Shown: positions 29,273-37,560, numbered from the stretch's first letter. The stretch is DNA of 64,000 nucleotides from DAISKN01 sp963716925 (GCA_963716925.1 CAVQUX010000033.1:815110-879109); one strand, 5' to 3'. Numbers and translations are program-made. The notes: a model not told the origin generated them from the sequence alone.

Positions 29273-30199
29273 ATGGGAAACTTCCTGGGAGGGATCCGCG
29301 ACCTCTTCCGTAACGACGACATCGTCAGCGCCGTTACGGGGGAAACGGTCGAACCGCCGTTTTTCGACCCCAAGCGGAAGCGGAACACCCAGATCTCGAC
29401 GGCCATCGGCTACGTCACCCTGTTCGCGGCCCTGGTGTTCCTGTCGAGCATTCTCCCCGAACCGCCGGTGATCCCGCATGATTCGGATCTTCCCGACCTC
29501 ATCTTCGTGATGACCGAGGGCCCCGGCGGCGGCGGCGGCGGCGGCGGCGAGCTTTCCGAGGATCCGGCCTCGGTCCAGAAGATCGAGGGCGAGGACAAGG
29601 CGAAGATCGCCGTCGAGCTCGAGGCTCCCAAGGACGAGCTGATCTTCGAGGATCCCGACAAGCCCCCCGAAGTGGAAGAAGAAGAGGAGGAGGTCCCCGA
29701 GGAAAAGGAAGTTCCCGAAGTCGTGGCGCCGGTCGTGGCCCAGGCTCCGGACGACACGACCGAGAAGGGGATCCTCGAGGGCCAGGAGCAGCTCACCGCG
29801 TCTGCGGGCTCCGGAGAGGGCGGCGGCGCCGGAACGGGCCGCGGAACCGGGGTCGGAGAAGGACAGGGCTCGGGCATCGGGGAGGGGACCGGCGGCGGGA
29901 TCGGAGGCGGCGCCTATCGCATGGGGAGCGGCGTGACCGCGCCGATCATCCTGCGCCAGGTCCGGCCGGGATTCACCGAGGAAGCGCTCGCCCGCAAAAT
30001 CCAGGGCGAAGTGATCGTCGAAGTCCTGATCCTGAAGGACGGCTCGGTGCGGCCGGTGCGCGTCATTCGCGGGCTATCGGCCGATCTCAACGAGAAAGCT
30101 CTCCAGGCCGCTTCGCAGTGGAAGTTCATCCCCGCCAAGTTCAGGGGGAAGGCCGTCGACCTCATCGCCGAGATCGCGATCGATTTCAATATTCTTTGA
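29273..30199 (+). CDS. TonB-family energy-transducing protein
   Basis: A 308-residue TonB. A cytosolic N-terminal tail of about 40 residues precedes one membrane helix (about 41-62), then a Gly run, an acidic Pro/Glu-rich periplasmic region (about 80-160), a Gly-rich linker (about 175-215), and the C-terminal TonB domain (about 222-308; VRPGFTEEALARKIQGEVIVEV, LNEKALQAASQWKFIPA). It would link ExbBD to outer-membrane receptors. Very Gly/Glu-rich spacing replaces the usual Pro-Lys rod. No exbBD is nearby. Confidence 0.88.
   Translation: MGNFLGGIRDLFRNDDIVSAVTGETVEPPFFDPKRKRNTQISTAIGYVTLFAALVFLSSILPEPPVIPHDSDLPDLIFVMTEGPGGGGGGGGELSEDPASVQKIEGEDKAKIAVELEAPKDELIFEDPDKPPEVEEEEEEVPEEKEVPEVVAPVVAQAPDDTTEKGILEGQEQLTASAGSGEGGGAGTGRGTGVGEGQGSGIGEGTGGGIGGGAYRMGSGVTAPIILRQVRPGFTEEALARKIQGEVIVEVLILKDGSVRPVRVIRGLSADLNEKALQAASQWKFIPAKFRGKAVDLIAEIAIDFNIL
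29525..29548 (+). repeat. (GGC)8 microsatellite inside tonB-like gene
   Basis: Eight uninterrupted GGC codons encode eight Gly in the linker after the membrane helix. Changes in copy number would alter length but not frame. Confidence 0.9.
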
Positions 30200-30215
30200 T
30201 ACTCGCCTCGCTCTT

Positions 30216-30252
30216 CGCTCGGCTCGTTCCCCGCGCTCCTCGCGCGGGGAGG
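30216..30252. repeat. Dispersed intergenic palindromic repeat, copy 2
   Basis: Inverted copy of 14036-14072 with one mismatch, lying in the 109-base gap between the convergent tonB-like and kinase genes. The CCCCGCGC/GCGCGGGG hairpin could also act as a two-way terminator. Confidence 0.7.
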
Positions 30253-30308
30253 ATGGGGCCCTCCGGGCCCTGCTGCTCGATGGCTTCGCTCCCGCGCTTC
30301 CGCTTTTG

Positions 30309-32138
30309 CTAGGCGAGCGCCTCGTCCACCTTCTCCGCCGCGTCCACTTCGTGCCGGATGTCCTGAAGCCTCGAGCTGAGCTCGGGGATGCTTCCGCTCG
30401 AGGCTTCCGCACGGGAGAGATCGAGCCTCAACTGCTTCACCTGGTGCTCGGCGACGTCCTGGCGCACCCGAAGCTGCTCGAGGACCGCGAGCGCTTTGTC
30501 GATCGCCTGGCGGCGCTGACGAACGACTTCGAGCTGCTTCTCGTAGAGGCTTCGGTCGCGTGCCCCGGCTGCGCCTGAGAGCCGAATCGCAGCCTCCCGT
30601 TCGATCTTCTCGAGACGCTCTCGTTCGGAGACTCCCGTCTGTTCTTCCAGGTCCCGCCGCTTCGAAGCCAGGTCGCGCATCCTCTCCACGATCCCGTCGA
30701 TCTCCTTCAAGAGATCCGCGGTGCCCTCGCCGCCCCGCCTTTCGAGGAGCTCGCGCACGCGCCCCACCTCGTCCCGGAAGCCGTCCGACAAGAGAGAGTC
30801 GGGCGCGCGCGGCTTCGCCCCTTCGCCGAGCGGCTTCCGCGATCGCAGCAGAGAGAAGGCGGCGGGAATGGCACCGAGCGCCTGAACCACGAGACCGATG
30901 GCCCAGAATCCCATCCAGAACGGAACCTCGCCGGTCTTGAAGTAAAAAACCGATCCGAAGGTGAGATAGATTGCGAGATGCTGGGCGAATTGAGCGACCT
31001 TTCTCCTGGCGAGCCAGGAAGCCGGATCGCGCCTCTCCGGGACCTCCTCCCGGAAGATTCGGGTCTCCTGCAGAGGAACCCAGACTTCGTCGCCCTCGCG
31101 CCTCACCATCTCGAGCCCCGAGTAGCGATTCTGCCGGAGCCTCCTCCGGAGCCTGGATTCGGAGAGAGTGCGAACCCGACCCTCCGAGTCGAGCTGATAG
31201 ACGTCGTCGGCGAAAACACGTCTCAGCTCCACCCGGACGTCCCTCACCGCGCGGCGCACGGGAATGTCGGTGGGCACCGGAGGCACCGCTCCTGGAGACA
31301 GGGTCTTCAGCTCGCGCGCGAGCTCGCGGGTGTCCGGGTAGCGTCCCGCGGGATCCTTCGAGAGGCATCGATTCACGATGCGGTCGAGCCCGCGCGGAAC
31401 ACCGGGGTTGAGCGAAGCGATCGGAAGGGGCGTGTTCTCGATGATCGAGGCCAGGGTCTGCGCCGCGGACTCGCGCTGGAACGCTAGCCTTCCCGTCGCC
31501 ATCTCGTAGAGGATGAGACCGAGCGCGAACTGATCGGAGCGCCAGTCGGCGGACTTTCCCGAAGCCTGCTCGGGCGACATGTACTCCACCGTTCCGATGA
31601 GCATCCCCTGCCGCGTGCGGGCGAGCGTCGCCCTCTCGGAATCGACGGCCCAGGCGGGCGTCGCGATCCTCGCGAGGCCGAAGTCCAGGATCTTGACGAG
31701 ACCCTCCTCGCTCACCATGACGTTCTCCGGCTTCAAGTCCCGGTGCACGATGCCGGCGGCGTGCGCCTTCGCGAGGCCGTCCGCGAGCTGGCGGGCGAGA
31801 TCGAGGAGGCGCTCCGAGGGCAGCGGGCCTCCGTCCAGAACCCGCCTCAGCGTGGCGCCTTCGGCGAGCTCCATCACGATGTAGCGCCTGCCCTCGCTCT
31901 CGCCGACGTCGTAAATATGGACGATGTTGGGGTGGGAGAGTGCCGAAGCGGCGCGGGCCTCCTGCTCGAAGCGGCTTATCCGCTCGGCGTCGGACGCGAG
32001 CTCGGGAGCGAGCACTTTGATCGCGACCTCGCGGCCGAGCTTGAGATCGCGCGCGCGGAAGACCTCCCCCATGCCTCCGCGGCCGAGTGAGGAGACGATC
32101 TCGTAGGACCCGAGCCGCGTCCCGGGGACGAGCGACAT
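30309..32138 (-). CDS. Ser/Thr protein kinase with two-helix membrane hairpin and C-terminal coiled coil
   Basis: A 609-residue PknB-type kinase: GRGGMGEVFRA (about 19-29), VAIKV lysine, HRDLKPEN near 133, DFGLA, and SPEQ in the activation segment. After the kinase comes a basic region and two adjacent hydrophobic helices (about 388-435) forming a membrane hairpin. A long charged coiled coil follows (about 475-605, rich in Arg, Glu, Leu). There is no extracytoplasmic sensor, so it may sense membrane state or oligomerise through the coil. ATG 32138. It is followed on the same strand upstream by dut, dcd, ndk and sucD, but shared transcription is not shown. Confidence 0.9.
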   Translation of the reverse strand: MSLVPGTRLGSYEIVSSLGRGGMGEVFRARDLKLGREVAIKVLAPELASDAERISRFEQEARAASALSHPNIVHIYDVGESEGRRYIVMELAEGATLRRVLDGGPLPSERLLDLARQLADGLAKAHAAGIVHRDLKPENVMVSEEGLVKILDFGLARIATPAWAVDSERATLARTRQGMLIGTVEYMSPEQASGKSADWRSDQFALGLILYEMATGRLAFQRESAAQTLASIIENTPLPIASLNPGVPRGLDRIVNRCLSKDPAGRYPDTRELARELKTLSPGAVPPVPTDIPVRRAVRDVRVELRRVFADDVYQLDSEGRVRTLSESRLRRRLRQNRYSGLEMVRREGDEVWVPLQETRIFREEVPERRDPASWLARRKVAQFAQHLAIYLTFGSVFYFKTGEVPFWMGFWAIGLVVQALGAIPAAFSLLRSRKPLGEGAKPRAPDSLLSDGFRDEVGRVRELLERRGGEGTADLLKEIDGIVERMRDLASKRRDLEEQTGVSERERLEKIEREAAIRLSGAAGARDRSLYEKQLEVVRQRRQAIDKALAVLEQLRVRQDVAEHQVKQLRLDLSRAEASSGSIPELSSRLQDIRHEVDAAEKVDEALA

Positions 32139-32153
32139 GGGCGGAGTGTAGCG

Positions 32154-32669
32154 CTACTTGTTTTCGTTCTGGTAGCGCCCGGCGTAGGTCTTCTCGGCGG
32201 GCGAGTCGAGCTCGAAGAACACGACCTGCAGCACCCGGGCGTCCTTCTTCAGCCGGATCCCCGCGGGGTTCGACACCACGAGGAGAGACCCGCTCCGCCC
32301 CGAGTAGCCGGAATCCCAGAGCGCGCTGACGATCTGCGCCCCCGACCGCAGAAGGGTCGAGCGGGTGCGCGCGAACGCGAATACGTCGGGGGGGATGTTC
32401 ACGACCTCGTTGTAGACGATCCAGTAGGGACGGGGAGCCAGGTGCCACCAGCCCGAGGCGTCGGGCGGGACGGTCTCGGTCGAGGCCGTGCGCCTTTCGG
32501 AGTTGTCGAAGTCCACGGCCCCGGGCTCGTCTCCGAACCCGGAGAGCTCGCGCAGGGTGAAGTCCACCCCGTTCATCTGGATCTGGGTCACGGGGTCGAT
32601 GAGCCCTTCGATCAACGGGGGCGTCCGGGACAGCCGGTCGCGAAGCGCCTGCCCCTCGAGAAGCCTCAC
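32154..32669 (-). CDS. dut: dUTP diphosphatase, archaeal/Dcd-like type
   Basis: A 171-residue member of the Dcd-Dut superfamily resembling archaeal dUTPases. Key segments are LIEGLIDPVTQIQMNGVDFT, the DFDNSER motif, ARTRSTLLRSGA and the terminal GRYQNEN loop. It would hydrolyse dUTP to dUMP and pyrophosphate. The GTG start at 32669 overlaps the dcd stop as GTGA. dcd and this gene are thus tandem, translationally coupled superfamily members: dCTP to dUTP by Dcd, then dUTP to dUMP by Dut. As sequenced, a dcd frameshift makes the two read as one frame. Confidence 0.85.
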   Translation of the reverse strand: MRLLEGQALRDRLSRTPPLIEGLIDPVTQIQMNGVDFTLRELSGFGDEPGAVDFDNSERRTASTETVPPDASGWWHLAPRPYWIVYNEVVNIPPDVFAFARTRSTLLRSGAQIVSALWDSGYSGRSGSLLVVSNPAGIRLKKDARVLQVVFFELDSPAEKTYAGRYQNENK

Positions 32670-33239
32670 GAACGGCTCCGGTCGAGCTTCGGAAGGGTGA
32701 TGTGCTCCTGCCCCTGGTACTTCCCCTTCTTGTCCTTGTAGGAGCGTTCGCACTCTTCGTCGCTTTCGAAGAACAGCACCTGGGCGATACCCTCGTTGGC
32801 GTAGATGCGGCAGGGAAGGGGCGTAGTGTTCGAGATCTCGAGAGTGGCGTTGCCCTCCCACTCGGCGTCGAACCCGGTGACGTTGATGATGATGCCGCAG
32901 CGCGCGTAGGTCGACTTCCCGATGCAGAGCGGCGTACACGTTTCGCGGGATGCGGAAGTTCTCGACGGTGTTCGAGAGCGCGAAGGAATTCGGCGGGATC
33001 ATGCAGACTTCGCCTTTGTAGTCGACGAAGCTCCGGGGGTCGAAGTTCTTGGGGTCGACGATGGTGGTATTTACGTTGGTGAAGATCTTGAACTCGTCGG
33101 AGACGCGGATGTCGTACCCGTACGAGGAGAGGCCGTAGGAGATGACGTTCTCGCGGACCTGGGTCTCGACGAAGGGGTCGATCATCCCGTGCTCGAGCGC
33201 CATCTTCTTGATCCAGCGGTCGGACTTGATGGACGGCAC
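32666..33239 (-). CDS. dcd: dCTP deaminase (frameshifted in this sequence)
   Basis: The N-terminal 102 residues (SDRWIKKMALEHGMIDPF, SYGLSSYGYDIRV) are typical Dcd. Near 32,929-32,933 the frame shifts. In the next frame the expected CIGKSTYARCGIIINV, the catalytic-loop segment EWEGNATLEI and the C-terminal KYQGQEHITLPK follow, ending at a TGA at 32668-32666. Removing one base restores a 190-residue Dcd, the normal length. The GTG start at 33239 follows GAGGGGCGAG. The extra base is probably an assembly error because all motifs on both sides are intact. Confidence 0.85.
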
Positions 33240-33253
33240 GTTCGGCTCGCCCC

Positions 33254-33670
33254 TCAGATGAGCTGGAGCTTGGTGAAGAAGTAGGGGATCTCGATCGCCG
33301 CCGACTCGGGAGAGTCCGATCCGTGGATGACGTTGGCCTCGACCGAGGTCGCGAAGTCCTTCCGGAGAGTCCCCTTCTCCGCCTTCGCCGGATCCGTCGC
33401 CCCCATGAGCTTGCGCAGGTCCTCGATGGCGTTCTCTTTTTCGAGCACCATGACGACGGAGGGTCCGGAGCTCATGAAATTCGTGAGGCTGTCGAAGAAC
33501 GGCCTCGACTTGTGAATGGCGTAGAAACCCTCCGCCTGGCGCTTGCTCAGCTGGATCATTCGCAGCGCCACGATGCGGAAGCCGGCGTCTTCGATCCGCG
33601 CGAGCACCGAGCCTATGACGTTCTGGCGAACGCCGTCGGGCTTGATGATCGAGAGCGTCGTTTGAATCAC
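33254..33670 (-). CDS. ndk: Nucleoside diphosphate kinase
   Basis: A 138-residue NDK. The N-terminus TTLSIIKPDGV, the P-loop region and the catalytic His in NVIHGSDSPESA are present. It equilibrates NTP and NDP pools. GTG start at 33670 overlaps the sucD stop (GTGA). It sits directly upstream of dcd-dut, forming a nucleotide-metabolism group. Confidence 0.95.
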   Translation of the reverse strand: MIQTTLSIIKPDGVRQNVIGSVLARIEDAGFRIVALRMIQLSKRQAEGFYAIHKSRPFFDSLTNFMSSGPSVVMVLEKENAIEDLRKLMGATDPAKAEKGTLRKDFATSVEANVIHGSDSPESAAIEIPYFFTKLQLI

Positions 33671-33843
33671 TTCTTCTCCCCCAGAATTGCGGCCATGGTC
33701 GATCCCATTTCCGCCGGGCTCACCACCACCGTGGCGCCCGCGGCCTCGAGTGCTTTCATCTTGTCCTTCGCCGTGCCCTTGCCGCCCATGATGATAGCGC
33801 CCGCGTGGCCCATCCTGCGGCCCGGAGGCGCGGTTTGTCCGGC
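33667..33843 (-). pseudogene. sucD: Succinyl-CoA synthetase alpha subunit, C-terminal 58 residues only
   Basis: Residues reading AGQTAPPGRRMGHAGAII through GSTMAAILGEKK match the C-terminus of SucD, including the region near the C-terminal GHAGAI motif. Upstream of the Ala codon at 33843 the homology stops at once: the expected preceding hydrophobic strand is replaced by unrelated sequence. The stop overlaps the ndk GTG, as in an intact operon. The catalytic part of SucD is therefore absent here. This marks a junction, either an assembly chimera or an insertion that displaced the gene end. Confidence 0.88.
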
Positions 33844-33912
33844 ACGGCCGCATGCCCTGGAGCCCATGCATCATGATGGTCGACCCTCGCGCTTGCTGGG
33901 CAACACCGATCA

Positions 33913-33930
33913 TATCATCAATAGCTGATA
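33913..33930. promoter_or_regulatory. Operator-like palindrome 1 (TATCA-N8-TGATA)
   Basis: TATCATCAATAGCTGATA matches the second copy at 34107-34124 at 15 of 18 positions, with identical 8-base spacing. It lies 194 bases upstream of that copy. Candidate site for the adjacent CmtR-like repressor. Confidence 0.5.
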
Positions 33931-34106
33931 TATTGTCCTCAGGACTCGTCGCGACAAGTCCTGGCAGCAGTCTCCTTGCTGAGCTGGGCCGGCGTGCTCC
34001 TCGTCGCAGTCGATCGCCGTGTTGTGGCTCGCGACCTGGCTGCCGCTTGCGGACGATTGGAGACGAGCGTGCCCCTCCAGCGCTTGCGAGACACCGGCGC
34101 CCATCG

Positions 34107-34124
34107 TATCATTGGTAGCTGATA
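34107..34124. promoter_or_regulatory. Operator-like palindrome 2, overlapping the cmtR-like start codon
   Basis: TATCATTGGTAGCTGATA ends on the A of the ATG at 34124. Binding here would occlude transcription start or translation initiation of the regulator and its ATPase gene, suggesting autoregulation. Confidence 0.55.
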
Positions 34125-34501
34125 TGTCAGCCAGCGGAGGCGGACGACTGCTCGACGTGACGGCCAAGCTGTTTCGAGGGCTCGGTGACACGTCACGCCT
34201 CAGGACGCTGGCCGCGCTGCGTGACGGGCCGCTGAGCGTGGGCGACGTCGTGGCACGGACGGGGCTCAGCCAGCCCAACGCCTCGATGCACCTCAAGTGT
34301 CTCGGAGAATGCGGGCTGGTGACGTGGACGCGCGACGGGCGGTTCGTGCACTACGAGATTGCCGACAAGCGGGTCATCACGCTGCTGGACCAGGGCGAGG
34401 AGCTCCTCCTCCACATCGGGCCGCTGATCGCGGCCTGCCCGCGATACCGCCAGCCGGGCCGTGCACACCGGCGCCGAGCACGAGCGCGGACGCGTCCGTG
34501 A
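34124..34501 (+). CDS. CmtR-like ArsR/SmtB-family Cd(II)/Pb(II) sensor
   Basis: A 125-residue winged-helix repressor. The recognition helix region is VGDVVARTGLSQPNASMHLKCL. Cysteines at 59 and 63 in KCLGECGLV, and a third at 105 in the C-terminal helix region, match the metal-site pattern of mycobacterial CmtR (Cys57, Cys61, Cys102). It is predicted to release DNA on binding Cd or Pb. The ATG overlaps operator-like palindrome 2. Its stop overlaps the ATPase start as GTGA, an operon like cmtR with its efflux ATPase. Confidence 0.85.
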   Translation: MSASGGGRLLDVTAKLFRGLGDTSRLRTLAALRDGPLSVGDVVARTGLSQPNASMHLKCLGECGLVTWTRDGRFVHYEIADKRVITLLDQGEELLLHIGPLIAACPRYRQPGRAHRRRARARTRP

Positions 34502-36639
34502 CGCAGACCCTGGAGCTCACCGTTCCGGAACTCGACTGCGCCGATGAGGCGCGGCAGATCGAGACGGCGCTGAGTCGCCTTTCGGGCGTGGCGGCGGTCC
34601 GGACCGTGGTCGCCACCCGGAAGGCGGTGGTCGCCTACGACGCCGAACGCCTCCCCCCGGAGGCCATCCGAGACGCCATCCGCCGCCTGGGGATGACGGT
34701 GGCCGATTCGCCGGTGCCGAGCGCCCGCCGCCAGCGCTCGCTGCCCGCGCTCCTGGGCGGGGGCTTCGTCGCCGTCGTCGCGCTGGTGGCCCTCGTCGGG
34801 ATCGTCGGGGAACGGCTCGGTGTTGTCGAGGCGCTGGTCGACCGCATCCCGTGGTGGCTTGCGCTCGCGGCGGTTCTCGCCGGCGGCTATCCGATCTTCG
34901 GGAACGTCACGCGCGCCCTTCGGAACCGCACCGTCACCGCGCATGCTCTCATGACGCTCGGCATCCTGGGCGCCCTCGCGATCGGCCAGTACGCGGCGGC
35001 CGCCGTGATCGTCTTCTTCATGCGGTTCGCCGACTTCCTCGAGGGGTTCACGACCGAGCGGTCCCGCCAGGCGATCCGGGCGCTCCTGCGGCTTGTCCCC
35101 GAGACGGCGCACGTGGAGCAGGACGGCCGCGACGTCGAGATTCCGGCCGAGGCGGTGCGCCCGGGCCAGCTCGTCCTCGTCAAGCCGGGGGAGCGCATCC
35201 CGGTGGATGGCCGGGTCGCCGAGGGTCGCGGCGCCGTCAACCAGGCGCCGATCACCGGCGAATCGATGCCGGTTGAGAAGCACGTGGGAGAGCACGTCTT
35301 CGCCGCGACGATCCTCGAGCGAGGCCTCCTCCGGATCGAGACCGAACGCGTGGGCTCCGAGACGACCTTCGGGCGGATTCTCCGGCTCGTGGAGGAGGCC
35401 GAGGCCCACAAGGCGCCCGTCCAGCGCTTCGCCGACCGCTTTACCGCGTACTACATCCCCGTGGTCGTGGGGGCCGCGCTCTTGACCTACCTGCTGGGTC
35501 GGACTCCCACCGCCGCGGTCGCGGTCGTCCTGGTCGCCTGTTCCTGTGCGATCGCGATGGCCACGCCCACGGTCGTGCTCGCCAGCGTCGGGCGAGCGGC
35601 CCGGCGGGGCCTCGTCATCAAAGGGGGGCGGTGGCTGGAGGCTCTGGCCCGGGTGGACACCGTCGTCATGGACAAGACCGGGACCGTGACCTTCGGGACG
35701 CCACGGGTGACGGACGTGCTGAGCCTCGATGGCCTGGGGGAGACCGAGGTGCTCGCCCGCGCGGCGGCCGTTGAGCGGTACTCCGAGCACCCGGTTGCCT
35801 CCGCGGTGCTGGCGGAAGCCGAAGCTCGAGGCCTCGCGCTCGCCACCGCCGAGGGGTTCGACGTGGTCCCCGGGGAGGGCGTCGTGGCGCGCGTCGACGG
35901 GCATGCCGTCGCGTGCGGCAGCGTGCGGTTGATGACGCGGCAAGCCGTCAAGGTTTCGCCCGTGGCCGTCGATCGTGTGCACGCGCTCGAGGCCCGAGGC
36001 CGCACCGTCGTGTATCTGGCCGAGGACGACCAGCTTCTCGGGCTCGTCGCCGTCGCCGACACGCTCCGCCCTGAGGTCCCCGCGGCCCTGGGGCGGCTCC
36101 GGGCACTCGGCGTCCGGCGGGTGTTGCTGCTGACCGGCGACAACGAGCGGGTCACACGCGCCCTGGCGGCCGACCTCGGCGTCGAGTACCGGGCCGAGTG
36201 TCTGCCGGAGGAAAAGATCGAGGTGGTCCGGCGGCTCCAGGCCGAGGGGGCGGTCGTGGCCATGGTCGGGGACGGCATCAACGACGCGCCGGCCCTGGCC
36301 CAGGCCGACGTGGGGATCGCCATGGGCGCGGCCGGGACCGACGCGGCCATCGAGGCGGCCCATGTGGCCCTCATGCGCGACGACTGGCGGCTGGTGCCGG
36401 AAGCGATCGAGATCGGGCGCCGGGCGTTTCGGACCATCCAGCAGAACCTCTGGTTCACGGCGGTCTACAACGTGGTGGGGATCGCGTTCGCCGCCGTCGG
36501 CTGGCTGCCGCCGATCGCGGCCGCCGCGGCGCAGTCGCTGCCCGATGTGGCCGTCATGCTCAACTCGTCACGGCTGCTCCGCGGCCGAGCGGCCGGAGAC
36601 ACACCGGCCATTCCGACGGAGGGACGCCCGATGGGGTGA
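34498..36639 (+). CDS. P1B-type heavy-metal-transporting ATPase
   Basis: A 713-residue efflux pump. It has a degenerate N-terminal metal-binding domain (LDCADEA, Cys14), six to eight membrane helices, the phosphatase loop TGES, the phosphorylation site DKTGT (Asp392), a CSC motif (Cys348/Cys350) where most relatives have CPC, the SEHPVASAV-type nucleotide-site HP motif, and GDGINDAPALA. With a CmtR-like sensor in the same operon, Cd/Pb/Zn export is the best guess. GTG start at 34498 overlaps the sensor's stop. Confidence 0.92.
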   Translation: MTQTLELTVPELDCADEARQIETALSRLSGVAAVRTVVATRKAVVAYDAERLPPEAIRDAIRRLGMTVADSPVPSARRQRSLPALLGGGFVAVVALVALVGIVGERLGVVEALVDRIPWWLALAAVLAGGYPIFGNVTRALRNRTVTAHALMTLGILGALAIGQYAAAAVIVFFMRFADFLEGFTTERSRQAIRALLRLVPETAHVEQDGRDVEIPAEAVRPGQLVLVKPGERIPVDGRVAEGRGAVNQAPITGESMPVEKHVGEHVFAATILERGLLRIETERVGSETTFGRILRLVEEAEAHKAPVQRFADRFTAYYIPVVVGAALLTYLLGRTPTAAVAVVLVACSCAIAMATPTVVLASVGRAARRGLVIKGGRWLEALARVDTVVMDKTGTVTFGTPRVTDVLSLDGLGETEVLARAAAVERYSEHPVASAVLAEAEARGLALATAEGFDVVPGEGVVARVDGHAVACGSVRLMTRQAVKVSPVAVDRVHALEARGRTVVYLAEDDQLLGLVAVADTLRPEVPAALGRLRALGVRRVLLLTGDNERVTRALAADLGVEYRAECLPEEKIEVVRRLQAEGAVVAMVGDGINDAPALAQADVGIAMGAAGTDAAIEAAHVALMRDDWRLVPEAIEIGRRAFRTIQQNLWFTAVYNVVGIAFAAVGWLPPIAAAAAQSLPDVAVMLNSSRLLRGRAAGDTPAIPTEGRPMG

Positions 36640-36719
36640 CGCTGTCCCATCGGACCGCGAGCGCCCCACCAGCCCGCGGGGACCAAGGTCGAAGTGCGCG
36701 AAAGAATAGTCGAAGGGGG

Positions 36720-36736
36720 TTGGCACCCAGCGTGCG
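36720..36736 (+). promoter_or_regulatory. Sigma-54-like promoter (-24/-12)
   Basis: TTGGCACCCAGCGTGCG contains TTGGCAC and the GG-N10-GC spacing (GG at 36722-36723, GC at 36734-36735) of sigma-54 promoters; TTGC is GTGC here. The predicted transcript would start near 36,747, about 33 bases ahead of the Met-rich protein gene. Confidence 0.55.
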
Positions 36737-36779
36737 GTGTTATCGCGCTGAGAGAGTCCCAACGCAGGGAGGAACCGCC

Positions 36780-37484
36780 ATGAAGAGAATGATGCTTGTG
36801 ATGATCCCGGTTGCGCTCCTGACGCTCGTCGCCGGCGTGGCGTTCGCCCAGATGGGTGGAATGGGCCCGGGCATGGGGATGGGCTGGGGCCACATGGGCC
36901 CCGGGATGATGGGGCCGGGCATGGGCATGATGGGCCCCGGGATGATGGGCGGCTGGTATCAAGGACAGCCCCCCGGGCAGACGCTCACGCTCGACCAGGC
37001 CCAGACGCGGGTTCAGACGTACTTGCAGCAGGTCGGGAATCAGGACCTGGTGCTCGACGAGGTGATGGTGTTTCAGTACAACGTCTACGCGCTCGTGAAG
37101 GAGAAGAGCACTGGGCGTGGTGCATTCGAGTTGCTGGTGGACCGGATGACGGGCGCCGTCTATCCCGAGCACGGCCCGAACATGATGTGGAACACGAAGT
37201 ACGGGATGATGACGCACATGGGCGGCATGATGGGCTACCAGCCGCCCACGGGAGCCATGACCGTCTCGGCGGATCAGGCGAAGGCCATCGCCCAGCAGTG
37301 GCTCGACCGGAACCTGCCTGGCACCACGGCCGAGACTCCCGATGAGTTCTACGGCTACTACACCGTGCACACGCGGAAGGACGGCAAGATCAGCGGGATG
37401 CTGTCGGTGAACGGGTACGGCGGTGCCGTCTGGTACCACACCTGGCACGGCGCCTTCATCGCGAGCAAGGAGGCCAGCGGGTAG
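36780..37484 (+). CDS. Secreted Met/Gly-rich metal-binding protein with PepSY-like C-terminal part
   Basis: A 234-residue protein: signal peptide (1-23, cut after AFA), a Met/Gly/His-rich stretch of about 35 residues (repeated MGPGM units), then two PepSY-like segments (LTLDQAQTRVQTYLQQVG and MTVSADQAKAIAQQWLDRN). Met-rich segments bind soft metals such as Cu(I) or Ag(I), so a periplasmic metal sink is plausible. AGGGAGG precedes the ATG at 36780. It follows the P1B ATPase by 140 bases and is followed by a strong terminator. Confidence 0.75.
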   Translation: MKRMMLVMIPVALLTLVAGVAFAQMGGMGPGMGMGWGHMGPGMMGPGMGMMGPGMMGGWYQGQPPGQTLTLDQAQTRVQTYLQQVGNQDLVLDEVMVFQYNVYALVKEKSTGRGAFELLVDRMTGAVYPEHGPNMMWNTKYGMMTHMGGMMGYQPPTGAMTVSADQAKAIAQQWLDRNLPGTTAETPDEFYGYYTVHTRKDGKISGMLSVNGYGGAVWYHTWHGAFIASKEASG

Positions 37485-37505
37485 CCTCGCGGCCCGCGGC
37501 AGAAG

Positions 37506-37537
37506 GCCGGGCCGTGGGTCGCGACCCACGGCCCGGC
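37506..37537 (+). terminator. Strong hairpin after Met-rich protein gene
   Basis: A perfect 14-bp stem (GCCGGGCCGTGGGT and complement) with loop CGCG, 21 bases after the stop. No T-run. Confidence 0.7.
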
Positions 37538-37560
37538 TAGGTGTCCGGCCCACGTGCCCG

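Noticed and set aside
29525..29548. (GGC)8 as a phase-variation switch
   Set aside because: Unit length is three, so copy-number change cannot shift the frame.
34351..36363. 670-codon open frame antisense to the P1B ATPase
   Set aside because: Composition-driven mirror frame; the plus-strand ATPase has all its motifs.
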